Shown one piece after another: positions 23,101 to 34,807 of a stretch of 64,000 bases of DNA (positions within the stretch are counted from its first letter, which is position 1; every line of letters begins with the position of its first letter). Below the pieces are notes generated by a model, which worked only from the letters and a program-made list of their open reading frames with translations, was not told the origin of the DNA and ran no database searches. The stretch is from Ypsolopha sequella (Eukaryota; Arthropoda; Insecta; Lepidoptera; Ypsolophidae). A program made the position numbers and the translations under genes. The stretch spans positions 25,000,069 through 25,064,068 of the forward strand of contig OW203993.1 in NCBI GenBank assembly GCA_934047225.1, read 5' to 3'.

Positions 23101-23844
23101 TAGGAGACTTCGGTAACCACCTTTCTAATTTTTAAGGGCTTTTAAACAAGTAAACTATTTATATTTTTTGTTATTTATTTATTTATTAACACTGGTAAGT
23201 TATGCTATGTTCCGAAGGAGCTAGAAAGTATCTAGCGGGACAAAAAGGGGTCTAACTAGACCAAAGTATTTTCTGTTGGCTCAATTGAAGCTGCCGGCAA
23301 AAAGGTTACATTACAAAATGTTTTTACTGGTCTCTTTTTAGACTTAGAGCGACATCTGTCAATAAATTACTGAAATCACACAACTTATTTAACGGGACAA
23401 ATGCTGAGCTTTGGAGGGATTGCGAAGAGGTCAAAGGGCAAAACAAAGTTCAGGATTTCTCTACCCTACGATAGATGGCGCTTTTCTAATACTTTTCTTA
23501 TTATATAAAACACATTTTTAGATTAGGTTGTTGCAACATTTTATTTTAATAATTTTTGACTTTAAATTTATTAGCTTTCACAGATTAATAATTATAATAA
23601 ATAATGGTTGTAGATTTATGATCTCGCAGTACCAAAAAATAACCCGAAAAAAAAAACGAAACAGTACATATCGCACCTATTTAATTAAATAATTAAACTT
23701 GAAGAGTACCATCAGGTAAAGTTTTGATGGTCCACTTTTCGCTCGTATGACGTAATAAGTATTTAATTTTACACAGACTCTACTCCATTCTACATTAAAA
23801 ATAAGTGAACAAAGTGAAATAAGCGTATTTGTAGTACCTTATAC

Positions 23845-24060
23845 TTACCACATGCTTGAACGGTGAAGAAAAACATCGTAAGGAAACTTGCATGCCTTTA
23901 AAAGCGTGTATTTGTGCCCGAAAAACGGCGATAGGACTCACCATCCATCACGTTGGGACGTAAAATCGTCGGTGAAACGCAGGTGTACCGGATGTGGACT
24001 GTGATTTGCATTTCACAGTTCACACTCTGAATACCTCTGACACCTCCTCGGGGATTCACG
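23845..24060 (+). mobile_element. SINE/retroposon family S, left part
   Basis: Contains ACGGTGAAGAAAAACATCGT and GGAAACTTGCATGCC (SINE body) and TATTTGTGCCCGAAAAACGG, CATCACGTTGGGACGT. It continues at 24438 after an inserted hAT-like element. Relatives lie at 15645, 21355, 45700 and 63600. Confidence 0.65.
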
Positions 24061-24437
24061 TAGGGTTGCCAACTTTTTTTAGAAGGTAAATAAAAAGTAC
24101 GGTCGTTTAAAAAAAAGTATCCTTCATTCAAGCGTGTCCAATTTTTATTGAAAAAAATATTTATGCAGCGGACGCGGACCGTAGGAACTAGAAAGGCCAG
24201 GCTTGCAATCCTTTTATGAAACTGTATTTTTTGTGCTTGTCACAAACACAAACGCACAAGTCATACATTTTCTCTCAGATTTCTGTACGGCTGGCTGGTA
24301 TTTTCAGTCTACGTCTAATTTTATGTAAAGATTGAAAGAAAGTATTTTCACGTACTTTATTGGTATTCAAAAGTATAAAGTACAGAGACCCAAAATAACG
24401 TAAGATACTTTATTTTAAAGTACGGTTGGCAACCCTA
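24061..24437. mobile_element. 377-bp hAT-like nonautonomous element, 8-bp target duplication
   Basis: TIR TAGGGTTGCCAAC at 24061 and its complement GTTGGCAACCCTA ending at 24437. Target copies are GATTCACG (24053-24060) and GATTCATG (24438-24445), differing at one position. The empty target is visible in the paralogue at 21355-21425. An 8-bp duplication with short TIRs is the hAT signature. No transposase is encoded. Confidence 0.8.
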
Positions 24438-24673
24438 GATTCATGTCGTGACGATATATTTATTTATTTATACATAAAATAAAATAAATAAAGATATTCC
24501 AGTGACATCTACCGAAATTTACAGATCACTACAGTTCAGCTCTAAAGGTGAGAAGAGAAATATGGGAAGAAAGTTCTGATGTCAAATGTCACATGTCCTA
24601 TTTATATTCTACGATAGATGGCGCTACATTTATGTTTCAAAAAATTTATTTTTCAGAGTATTTGTAATTAAAA

Positions 24674-24760
24674 TCTTGGGGCAGGATAGTGCCCCCCGCT
24701 AAGACGAGCCAAAGGAAGCGGGGCACTACGTACCTTTTCTTGAAGCGTTTCGAAACCTCA
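24674..24760. repeat. GC-rich interspersed repeat, copy 1
   Basis: Contains TAGTGCCCCCCGCTAAGACG and GCACTACGTACC; the same pattern occurs at 36411-36500. Class unknown. Confidence 0.5.
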
Positions 24761-25269
24761 TAGCTTCGGTCTCTATAATACTAGAGATACCAAATAAAAG
24801 TATTCTTTTAGTTGTTAACGGGTTTTAATCAATCACAATTGGAGAGTACAGGAAATAATTGTTATCATAGACATGAAAAATATAGAACAAACAATGCCAT
24901 TCGCTAGATAAATAAACCTTAAACGTAACATTGAAACTGCGAAAAAACACTCGAATTGGGAAATTACACAAAATACGAGTACGTGTCGTTTTGCATCCAC
25001 GAGCAGGTGGTTATTTTATACATATTAAAAATAAAATAAAAAAATAAAAATAGCCTTTATTTCTGAGCATGTGGGCATCTTAGGTTGTTTTACTATATAC
25101 ACATATTTTTAAAGTATATATTATATTTGCATATTATATATATTTTTTAATAATTTCATGCATCTTAAAAAAATATTCCTTTAATTGTTGTAATTTTCTT
25201 ATTATTTATTATTTCATGCATCTTAACGAGTATTTACTTATACCTATTATTAAAATCATTATAAAATTC

Positions 25270-25330
25270 AATTTAAATTCTCAGCTGCCCATTTCTGAGC
25301 AAAGGCCTCCCCCGTAACTTCCCATTGTCT
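25270..25330. repeat. short LINE-end remnant
   Basis: CAGCTGCCCATTTCTGAGCA followed by AAGGCCTCCCCC resembles the antisense of the widespread RTE-type phrase 'GGAGGCCTTTGCCCAGCAGT'. Only about 55 bp remains. Confidence 0.4.
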
Positions 25331-26130
25331 TTTATTATTATTATTATTATATTTTTTTTTGTTATTATACATATTATGGTTATTTAATATTTGTTACGGT
25401 CTTAAAGACAGTAAAAATATTTTAGATTCTTTTTTAAACCAAAATGTCGGGCCTAGCACTACGAATTGCTACGAATACCAAGTTGTTTACAACTTGGCGT
25501 CTCGTAGACCCGTAAATATCAGAAGACGTCTTTCCTTCAACGTACTAAAGTATCTATATCTAGATAATGTCAATGGACTTAGCCTAAAATATTATAATAA
25601 CATTCCATAAAGATGTGTTATTGAATAATATGTACATCTTAATAAATAAATAATAATAAATAAATCATTTATTTCGGACATATATCCATAAAGTGTTAGC
25701 AACAATTTACTTATACAAAAAAACAAACTATTTACAAACAATATATTTACAATATTTTTATTTAGCTGCCCTGTTGGAGGGCAGCACATGCGTGGCGGTG
25801 TAGTGCCTGATAATATGACCATCCATCCTTTCAGCAACAGTGACCAGAGGATCTAAAAAGGCCAACTTAGGTGAATCATAAAATGATTTGAAAGTAGGAT
25901 GGATTCATAGTTTTTTCACGCGTGCAAAAGAGACGTCATTAGAACGTAATCATAATATGATTCATCCAAAGCGGCCTTTTTAGAGGACCAGGAGACTATT
26001 GGCGCTGGCGCGCACCCGCTGCATCAGAGAAGCGCTTCGTTTCCTCATGATGGCCTGGAAGCCATCCGTGCACGCATTCGCGAGCATATATCGCGAACTT
26101 AAAATAACAGAACAAAAATAATCCTAAAGA
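25331..26130. other. sequence without a recognised gene; one imperfect hairpin
   Basis: An 83-codon frame at 25359-25610 (plus) is unassigned. At 25849-25987, 'CTAAAAAGGCC..' and '..GGCCTTTTTAGAGGACC' with ATGATT/AATCAT pairs form an imperfect inverted repeat, probably a decayed MITE. Confidence 0.4.
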
Positions 26131-26135
26131 AATAA

Positions 26136-26345
26136 TTATAAAAAGAAAATTGTCTCTAGATCACTGCCCTGCGGGAGAGTGCCCAAAATACTTGCCACAT
26201 TACCTCTCTGTATGGCAAGACTTATACGCTGGCCTAGATAAGAGCCAGCTCGCTGGTCGCGTACTAAAGTAGTTTCCCACCATATCGGTCGCTTCTCTTT
26301 TCCGTCCTGTATTGTATATATCATCTGTTGTCGGTGCTGTTACAT
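26136..26345 (-). pseudogene. retroelement protein C-terminus (family R), copy 1
   Basis: The frame reads RPIWWETTLVRDQRAGSYLG, then QRISLAIQRGNVASILGTLP, QGSDL and a short hydrophobic end with stop. The block RDQRAGSYLxQRISLAIQRGNxASILGT is the extreme C-terminus of a reverse-transcriptase-associated protein abundant in invertebrate genomes. A second copy is split by a DNA transposon at 49110-50430. Confidence 0.75.
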
Positions 26346-26806
26346 CAACATTACAACAACTTGACAACAATGTTTACTAGTCTCACACTTGGCTGCGACC
26401 ACAAACAATGCTCGGAGATTAACAAATTCGGCTACTTTTCTTGCGCAAGCGCTTCTAATCACTACAAAGATTCACCGCCACCGAAAAGCAAACAAAATTA
26501 ACCTTTATCTCAATAGAAGAAGGATTTTTAAATCTTTAAATAAAAGTATCAAACAAACCGCTAGTTTTGAAGCTACCGACGAACAAACGAGTCGGCGAGT
26601 TTTTAACAATTTGTGCAACAATAGCTTATATGTATGGCTTATAATATGTATGTCTATTGACAGTCTGCGGCCAATATTTTTATAGCTGTTTTCAGTATTT
26701 GTTTGGTTAATAATTGTTATTTTTAGGATTTTTGTATCATTAATTTCGCCAAACTAGTTGATGGCTTGTCAAGTTGCAATTGTTGGCATTTGTTGGAACT
26801 GCATTC

Positions 26807-27327
26807 AGCGCAAAGTGCATAACTTAACTTTTTCTTATTTAGAAGTTAAAAATTGAAAAACATTTTGGTTTGTGGCAATTGACGCAAATAGTTCAGTATT
26901 AGTGAGGTTTATAAAATATGAGTTTGAAATTTAATGCACAATTAGCTTGGACGAATAGGTGGGTTTACCCATTTCTTCCCGTTAAATTTCTCTTCGAGCA
27001 CTCTCGAAGTGCTCTTATATCTTATACCCTGAATACAATTCAGATTACGTGGCAAGAGGGGTAAGGCGAACGTAGTCAACGTTTCGGGTCCATTTCGTCC
27101 AAGACAAATAGCTCAGACAAATAGTCATGATCTTGTCAAAACAAAGTTAAAACGGCATTTTAAGTTGGTTTTGACAAGATCATGACTAATTATGTATACA
27201 ATTTCAAACTCTTGTTTTGTAAACGTCACTAATATTGAACATTTGGCGTCAATTGCCACAGACCAAAATGCTTTTCAATTATAATTTCAAAACAAGAAAA
27301 ACAAAATTAAGTTATGCACTTTGCGCT
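26807..27327. mobile_element. TIR element, ~130-bp imperfect inverted arms
   Basis: AGCGCAAAGTGCATAACTTAA-type sequence starts the element and its complement ends it. The arms share TGTGGCAATTGACGC and GAGTTTGAAATT and run roughly 26807-26940 and 27195-27327. Between them is a second hairpin (TAGTCATGATCTTGTCAAAA and its complement, 27122-27187). Class not determined. Confidence 0.65.
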
Positions 27328-27344
27328 AAGCAACTGGCCTAAAT

Positions 27345-27445
27345 CTCATTGAAGAGGTGAAAGAGATGTGTCAGGATCGTTGCAGATGGAAATCTGTAGT
27401 CTCTGCCTACCCATCTGGAAGAAAGGCGTGGGTATATTTATGCAT
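27345..27445 (+). pseudogene. LINE reverse-transcriptase C-terminal fragment (RTE-like)
   Basis: Reads KEMCQDRCRWKSVVSAYPSG followed by RKAWVYLCMCV. It matches the fragments at 9787 and 42545 and the known family end DRSRWKSVVSAYPSGRQAW. Confidence 0.65.
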
Positions 27446-28150
27446 GTGTGTATGTAAAATTAATTTACTAACAAACCTGAATAAAAATAACGATACATAC
27501 AATACACACTTGTATTTTTGTAAAAAAAATAACAAAATCACGGCATCCTCGTTTGGAATACTTAAGTTCCAGAAATCTTTGCAATTGAATTTTCTTAATA
27601 TAAGAAAGCTTTAAAAATAAAACATTTCGCCTAAAAACCCAATTCAAACCCAAACAAACAATGAAAAAGAAAACAATAATCACGGTAGTCGTCTGTCATG
27701 GATATCTATATTTGATAATCTTCATAATCCTACCCCTCCACCTGCGGAGGTATTAAGAGCGGGGAGGAGGGGGTTAAAGAAATCCTATTTTCATAGTTCC
27801 CTTCACCGACCGCCGTAATTTTATTATTATGCATCAGTGAATTAGGCTTCTGGTTAGTAAACTGGGATGAAAGTGATTTGATACTTGAAAGAGTGTGGGG
27901 TATATGTAGGCGTCCGAACTGCGATCACATTTTTGCTACGATACAACGTAACTGGTATAATGCGGTGAGACCACGAAGCAATAGAGTCGTAGGCGTCGTA
28001 GCGCTTGCTACGCTGTAGTAAATATCTAATATAATAATATTCTAATTTGAAAAAAATGTTCTGCGTCCTAACTACTACATGTGCTAGGTTTATTGTTAAA
28101 AACAATATTAACAAATACAATGGCAACGAAAAAGGCTTATTTGACTACTG
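27446..28150. other. AT-rich sequence without a recognised gene
   Basis: Short lysine-rich and asparagine-rich frames only. A 'CTACCCCTCCACCTGCGGAG' pyrimidine-rich patch at 27729 has no other support. Confidence 0.4.
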
Positions 28151-28558
28151 TAATAGTAGTTTATGCTACAAGGGCGCAAAGGAATAAATTAAGAGGACGA
28201 TTTAAAACACGAGCGTAGCGAGTGTTTTAAACGTAACCGAGTAATTTATTGCTTTTACCCCCGTGTATCATACTACATTTTTCAATGCATAGTGTGAGGA
28301 AATGAAAACTAATATAATCTTGTAAACTTTAAATTATAATTGGCTCAAAAGGACTTTATCCAGAGCCGTTAAACAGTGGAAAGAAAAGTATAACGTCTAT
28401 GGTACACAGGAAAGGCTGCAGGTTAGCCAACCATTGTAAACAATTAAAAAAAAATAATAATAATAAAGCCCTAGGGCAAAATAATCGACTTTCTGTTCGG
28501 TTTTGATGCATAAAAAAAAATTGGGCCTTTACGATCACATGCATTGAAAAATTATTAA
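28151..28558 (-). mobile_element. ~390-bp interspersed element, family A, copy 3
   Basis: Begins TAATAGTAGTTTATGCTAC and ends GCATTGAAAAATTATTA on the plus strand, with all family landmarks in reverse. A 62-codon frame inside (28356-28544, minus) is a property of the repeat. Confidence 0.8.
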
Positions 28559-30572
28559 TATCTATAGAAAATAAAAATAGCTATTATTTGTGAAGAATAT
28601 TATAATGAAGATAAACTTATTAAGAAAACTAGGCCTAAGAACTTACGAAACCTAACTTACCTACCTACTTATAAACTACCTAAGTAGAATAATATATATG
28701 GCATGAGAACATGGGAGTACATGCTTCCCTTAATACTAAATGAAACACCTACCCATACATTAGTTAGACTAAAAAACTTGCCATTAAAAAAGTGCCATAA
28801 AGCTTTAATTTCCTCAACATCAGCAGCCTGTGGCTGCGTGTTATATAACATAATTTAAGTTAGAATTGGTTAAGTTAGTTTAGCATAAAGTTTGCGATCT
28901 CGCCATACCGCGCATAAACCATGTGATTTTAGTCGGATGGCTTTAAATTCTTAAAAATGTAAGTAAATTTAACTATGAAAAAAAAAATGAAAAAAAAAAG
29001 GTAAGATAATAATGTAACTGGTCTTCAAAGTGTATAGACAATGGAGTCGTAACGCTTTCTACGCCGCGCCGTAGTAAATTTATATCTTTAATCAAATTCT
29101 TCCTTCAATTCCCATAGCTAAATTTCCAAAAGTTTTTTTTTTTTGAGATTATACGCCATTTTAGTAAATTTTTTCATTATTTTGGTATATAAATTAACTA
29201 TTACTTTTTTATGGTGTTTTAAAGAATTGTCCGATATGACGTCCCTTGAGAATTTGATACATTATACTGATTGTGATGTGTGATTTTTCATAAAAACGTG
29301 GTCTGTCCCTGTCTGTCATTTATCTGTCATACATCTGTCAGATCAGTCGTAAGCAAATTATTATAAATTTATCTTGATAGCAAAGGACACATTTCTAATC
29401 GGCCTTTTCTCAAGTGACGTCACACGAAGGCAAATGGAAGTTGCAGCTTTTCCGTAAAAATATTCATCATCATGAGGATTTTTAGACCACAAGTTCTAAA
29501 ATAGGACTTATTAAACTTAAATCTCGAAATGGTTTTTGAATTAACACACCTTTACCTAATTTTATCTATGCGAATTTAAGATGCAATGTTTCTTTATGAC
29601 ATTTTTGTCTTGTTATCATTGATCCTGTGATTTTCGCATTTTTACGGGTTCGATTCCCGGCTAAGGCAGCACCCCATCAAAAATCTTTGGATGTAGTTTT
29701 ACGTAATTCAAACAAATAAATAATATTTATCGTTCTATCCCTCCACTTACCACTTTTAATTTTCATGACAATGTGCAAAATGATTTTGACGCAATACCAG
29801 ACCTATAAAATGAATGTTTTAATACCAGTACCAAAATCCTTTAATCGACGTGTAAAAGTCTTAGCTGTTTACAAAGTTATTTCATATTTTCAATTTATAA
29901 TAAGTCGAGTTGAGGGTACCATTTTGGAAGTGGGATGGCAGTCTGTTTGTAAATAGATAGTCCAGGAGACTTCTAAGTTGTTTTCATTCTCAACCGGAGA
30001 CCTTCAATACCTCAATTAGGACTTTGTTTGGTATTAAAAATAATAAGTACTCCAAGTTATCTATGGTCTTCAAGAGCCATATATTTGTGTATAATCATTA
30101 TAAAAATTATTATAAGAAACATATACTTGTTTGTTTTCTTTACGACATTTTAAAACTTGTCTTGGTATATATGCAAAAATTGTAAAATCGTGTTTTTTAA
30201 CCGTAGAATATTATATTGAGCGGAAAATCACATTACGCGTGTTTAATAATCTGATTCTCCTTCAACTACATTGAGATTAAATAAATATAAGTGTTTTATT
30301 ACTTTTTACTTATGATTATACTGTTACTGTCCATATGTTTTAATTCTGTTCATGGCATTCAAGAATATTCATCAATTCTATTGGAATGAGCGGTTTTCGT
30401 TAAGACAAATTTAGTGTTAAATAAGCTCCCTAGATGGCACTGTCGTATTCTTTAGCAACAGAATCAAAGGCAAAATTTGCACCGATTCCAAACAAACGAA
30501 AAACCACTTCATTGATTGCTACTAAAAATTTTTTGTCTATGGTGACATGGACAGCGACATCTAGAGGAAAGC
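28559..30572. other. mostly AT-rich sequence without a recognised gene
   Basis: The only landmark is a tRNA-like B box (listed separately). Frames at 28669-28851, 29765-29956 and 30434-30673 have no motif; the last one runs into the transposon that starts at about 30573. Confidence 0.4.
29640..29672 (+). other. tRNA-like B box (SINE remnant)
   Basis: ACGGGTTCGATTCCCGGC can form a T-arm with a CGGG/CCCG stem and a TTCGATT loop, the pol III B-box consensus. No A box, anticodon arm or acceptor stem can be built upstream, so this is a SINE remnant rather than a tRNA gene. Confidence 0.45.
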
Positions 30573-31512
30573 TACAGTGCTCGCCAATCTTTATGTCGCC
30601 TCTGAGTGAGTTACGAGTGCAAGTTTGCGCAGGTACAGTCAAGGAAACAATAATATCAACGGTTGATTATTAAATGTTTACTATAAGTGGGAAGGTGTAC
30701 TTGTTGTACCTAGCTATTGAAATCTTTATTTATTATTTTAGTGCAATCTTAAGTATATAAATAAAACGCATTAATATTAAAAATAAGTAAATTTATAATG
30801 TACAAATATAAGCAAATACGTTGTTACTTTATTTAGAGAGGTGAGACACCATGTATAAAAACTGGTTCCCTACTTGAAGAAGGAAATTTTTCGTCCGAAT
30901 CACTATCGTCTGTAAAATTTTGGTCCTCCTCAGTGTCGTCGTCGGGTCCATTGTCATTGTCACTGACTTCAATAATTATTTCTTCTGTCAACCTATCAAT
31001 AACGACATCACTCTTCTTATATTCCTCTTCGATTCTTTTAATTTTACCACACAATGCACTCCATTCGTTCTCACCCATTGCATTGACTTTTTCTTCTACC
31101 AGGTTCGCCTTAAAACGCTATAACGTCCGCGAGGCATAACAATAACAATAAACTTTAACAAACTAAATCAACAAAACTTTAACAAAAATAAATCAACAAA
31201 ACAACAAACAAAGGCAAGAGAAACAATAAACTATAACAAACAGATTCAACGATTAATTTAACGAATCATGGAATGTTTTCCTCGTAGGTACTTTTCAAGC
31301 AACGCGCGCGTGTGTAGTGTACGGACGTAGCACTAACACTAACGCATAGTGTTCACACCTGCTGAGAGGCGAGCGAGGGGTGTGGTGCGGCACGCAGGCG
31401 GGTGTGCTCCGCGCCCTCGCTCCTGTAACGTCCCCCTGACACCGTAAAACTAGCGCTAGTGCGCCGATTCTTGGGGCTAGCTTCAGAGGCGACATAAAGA
31501 TTGGCGAGCACT
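30573..31512 (-). mobile_element. DNA transposon with 30-bp TIRs, family D, copy 1
   Basis: Left end GTGCTCGCCAATCTTTATG and right end CATAAAGATTGGCGAGCAC are perfect inverted repeats, followed by GTCGCCTCTGA and TCAGAGGCGAC. One subterminal region is GC-rich. A shorter copy lies at 49295-50135 and there duplicates TATA (or CTATA). The element retains part of a coding exon (30833-31105) but no catalytic domain. I cannot assign a superfamily. Confidence 0.75.
30833..31105 (-). pseudogene. acidic N-terminal-like fragment of a transposon protein
   Basis: The frame reads MGENEWSALCGKIKRIEEEY, then a run rich in D, E and S (SDNDNGPDDDTEEDQNFTDD) and ends SSSREPVFIHGVSPL. It is open upstream for about nine codons (NLVEEKVNA). 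The copy at 49.6 kb keeps the same frame with DSDENLPSSSREPVFIDGVS. Acidic low-complexity N-termini are common in transposases and their accessory proteins, but nothing catalytic is visible. A role cannot be given. Confidence 0.5.
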
Positions 31513-31649
31513 ATAAGAGCAAAGAAAAAAAAACAACGAGGAAAAAACGCTCATTACGTTCCGTTTAATCTCCTTACCTAAGTTACAAACTAAAACATAG
31601 CAAGCGATATGAGTAATGAAACGGAAAGTAATGTTTTAAAATTTTTTGA

Positions 31650-32030
31650 TAATAGTAGTTTAAATTACGAGGACGATTTAAAACACGAGCGTAGCGAGTA
31701 TTTTAAACGTAACCGTTTAATGTTTTGCTTTTACGCCCGTGTATCATACTACGTTTTTCAATGCAAATTGTGAGGAAATGAAAACAAATATAATCTTGTG
31801 AACTTTAAATTATGATTGGCTCAAAAGGATTGTATCCAGAGCCGTTAAACAGTGGAAAAAAAAGTATAACATCTATGGTACACAGGAAAGGCTGCAGGTT
31901 AGCCAACCATTGCAAATAAATAAAAAAAAATAATAATAGTAAAGCCCTAGGGCAAAATAATCGACTTTCTGTTCGGTTTTGATGCATAAAAAGTGGGCTT
32001 TTACGAGCACTTGCATTGAAAAGATTATTA
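31650..32030 (-). mobile_element. ~390-bp interspersed element, family A, copy 4 (end deleted)
   Basis: Starts TAATAGTAGTTTAAATTACG: the usual ~25 bp containing TGCTACAAGGGCG are missing, after which the family sequence continues to GCATTGAAAAGATTATTA. Confidence 0.8.
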
Positions 32031-32049
32031 AGTCTGTACCTGTAGATGG

Positions 32050-32545
32050 CACTATCTGAGCCTAGATAGCCTAGATAGCATGATCAAAGCCAGTCTTTCG
32101 AGGATTCGTTTGAAGAAATTCGGACTCTCCTTGTATTAAAAAATATATTTGATTTATTGATCTTTTATCTAGTTTACTTATAAAAAATTTATTAAATGTT
32201 ACTTTTGTCAACAAAAAATGTTTTCAATCCTCTTTTTTTGTGTTTAAACGTTCGTTTCAAGAAGATTAGGAGATCAACTTGATTTTTTTTTCATAAAATA
32301 GGTTATAGAAATACAAAGGGATTCTAATTAAATCCAATATTTTTTTCCCTACAAAATATTTCAGTATTAGCTAAAAACACACCAATTTGTTGTTTCGCTG
32401 CGTGATCATTAGTATTACGCGTCCAAAAAAAAGAGGTCAATGAGCCAACATACAATTGCCTCTATCGAAAGCAAATAGGGTCTTTGCCATTGGACTTATT
32501 GTGCTGGACGGGTTATTAAAAAAAGTTGCTAGAGTAGGTCATCCT
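32050..32545 (+). mobile_element. interspersed element, family Y, copy 2
   Basis: Includes CGTTTGAAGAAATTCGGACT, ATTTGATTTATTGATCTTTT, TTAGCTAAAAACACACCAAT and GTCTTTGCCATTGGACTTAT. Same order as at 60240-60705; the 17-kb copy is inverted and the 53.3-kb copy is partial. Confidence 0.7.
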
Positions 32546-32822
32546 CTTAATTGCTTAACTTGATGTGTGGTGAAATTATGTGATACTCGATAATACAAGA
32601 GCTTTGGGTGAAATATGCCCTTAGTTCGAATTCGGAAGCATTTATGATCTTCTTTTTTTCCTCAGTTGCCAGGTTTCCCACAATAATCACTCAAAAAGCA
32701 ATAGGGCGAAACTAACAAGTATTGAAAGCATAATTTATCTTTACAATAATGCATCTTTTAATGGAAAAGTCCTCATATTTAACGACAGTTGTGATGACAT
32801 CCCTGTGAAAACCATTCTGCCA

Positions 32823-34041
32823 TGTACAACCCGTCGGAGATATCTGTGCACCTGGCTTAGTGACGTCATGCGAACTGGAGAGATAGCAAAAAATTATGCG
32901 ATTACGAAAGCAAGAATATTACACGTGCGTCAGCGCTGGCGTTGGCAACGGTACTATACAGAGTGGAAAAAATTTAAGGGCCCTGGAGGGGAACTACCTT
33001 AAATCCTTCAGTTAGCTCATTTTGCTGAAAAGAAACATTCCTTTATTTTTTAAAAGAAACAAAACTGCATTCAAAGATCTTTTAAAATTCGCTTGTCTCA
33101 CCCGGGAATCGAACCAACTAAAAACTAAAAAATAAACCCTCGCTATTTTATTATACGAATTGGTAGGAATATCGTTCAGGATAAAATTTGTCTAATAAAT
33201 ATTTGGTCTTTGAAATAAAAATAAGTGAAAACAAGCTTCTAATAAATAAAATTGTTCTTGATACGCCATTATTACACAATGACAGCACGGAATGAAAGCG
33301 AAACAAAACTCAATTTGAAATTCGAACGAATAGTTTTATCGATTTTAAAAATGTTGGAAGTTATCATTCGAATTTTAAATTTGTTGCACCGCGTTTCAAA
33401 AAAAAAATAGTTTCCCTTTTTAAACTTTTCGTCAGTACGCCTAGTGCAAGAAGGAATTGTGCTGTGCATAGATTTATAACGATTTTCTTATCGAAGTCTT
33501 CAACAAGGTACTTAAGGTAAATAACATTAGCAAGCTTGTACTTCATACGATGTCTTTGGATGTTAGAGAGATAAGAAAATTAAAACGTGTCATTTACTTG
33601 TTACATGTGAACAGTATTTTATTAGGTATTGTTAACAAAGAACTTGTAATAAATATTCAATTTCGTGGGTATCTCGTACAACAGATGAGTGTAAGAACAA
33701 ATGTTTATTAGACATATTTTATCCTGAACAATAATCCTACCGATTCGTATAATAAAATAGCGAGAATTTATTTTTTTCATTTATAGTTGGTTCAGTTCCA
33801 AGGTGAGACAAGCGAATTTTAGAAGATCTTTGAATGCAGTTTTGTTTCTTTTAAAAAATAAAGGAATGTTTCCTTTCAGTAAAATGAGCTAACTAAAGGA
33901 TTTAAGGTAGTTCTCCTCCAGGGCCCATTCATTTTTTCCATAGGTATTTTCCTGTATAGGTGAGAACGGGGCGAGGTGCGGCGTAGCGCGAGGGGAAACG
34001 CATTCCAGTGAGTTGCACAGATATTTCCGACGGGTTGTACA
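32823..34041. repeat. long imperfect inverted repeat with tRNA-like B boxes
   Basis: Main arms are about 32953-33206 and 33699-33959, roughly 90 percent complementary by eye, around a ~490-bp unrelated centre. Outer short arms (GTACAACCCGTCGGAGATAT at 32824 and its complement near 34021) extend the symmetry. Each arm carries, on opposite strands, GTTGGTTCGATTCCCGGG or its decayed form, a pol III B-box type motif. It could be a foldback transposon or two SINE-like copies head to head. Confidence 0.7.
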
Positions 34042-34389
34042 AATACGGTAATTACTCGTCAGAAAATTGTTGCAGAAGGCAGTTTTTTTATAACATTCAT
34101 ATCAGGTAGTAAACCCTGGCGAGTTGTTATTTTATTTGTTTGTCCAATTTTCCATAGCCTAACTCAATAACTACTGCGCTGACTAAACTTGATTAGTAGC
34201 TGCAGTATCAGATGAGAATCCCATGGAAAATAGGTGACGGTTTCTCACACCGAAAGTTCCAATTTTTTTTCTTGTTCTAGAAAGCAAAGACCTAAGAGCT
34301 ATAAAACAAGGATGAAAGGATTAATTAGACTGAACTGTTTTTATGTTTTACAATTGGAAAAAAGAGTCAAAAGTTGAAGGCGTTTGAAA

Positions 34390-34690
34390 TGTGGTGCTGG
34401 AGGAGGATGGAGAGAATGGGCTGGATGGAGAAGTGCTGAGAATTGCAGGGGAAGAAAGATGTTTGTTAAAAATCATTGAAGATCGAAGAGGGAAGATGAT
34501 AGGACACTTAATTCGACCTGACAGTTTCTTTAAAAATATCATAGAAGGAAAGGTTGAAGAAAAAAGAAGAAGAGCAGAAGACGTAGACGCTCCTAAAAGT
34601 TACTTTTGTGTTATTTTAGGAGGTCAAATCATTAGCAGAAGAAAGAGAGGAGTGGCAGTAACTGCACCGACAAGAGCGTAGCTCTTAAGT
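34390..34690 (+). pseudogene. LINE polyprotein C-terminal fragment, decayed
   Basis: A 96-codon frame includes EVLRIAGEERCLLKIIEDRR and GKMIGHLIRPDSFFKNIIEG, then KVEEKRRRAEDVDAPKSY. The known pattern is 'VGEERSLLRxIxxRRxxxIGHxLRHxxLLxxIIEGKVEGKRxRGRPR' from RTE/Jockey-like LINEs. Here GRGRPR has decayed and the frame ends soon after. The element is a 5'-truncated relic. Confidence 0.75.
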
Positions 34691-34807
34691 TATAGATAGA
34701 TAAATAGGGAATAAAGCAATGGTAGCTCGGTGGAACGCCAGACTCAATGAAAATGAAAATAAAAATATTTATTGATACCATCAATATGAACAAAACATTT
34801 GGCTATA

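Noticed and set aside
28356..28544. Frame MHVIVKAQFFFMHQNRTESR conserved at 31805-31987
   Set aside because: Both lie in family A copies; similarity comes from the shared repeat, and other copies have the frame broken.
29640..29672. tRNA gene
   Set aside because: Only the T-arm-like part exists; no A box, anticodon arm or acceptor stem.
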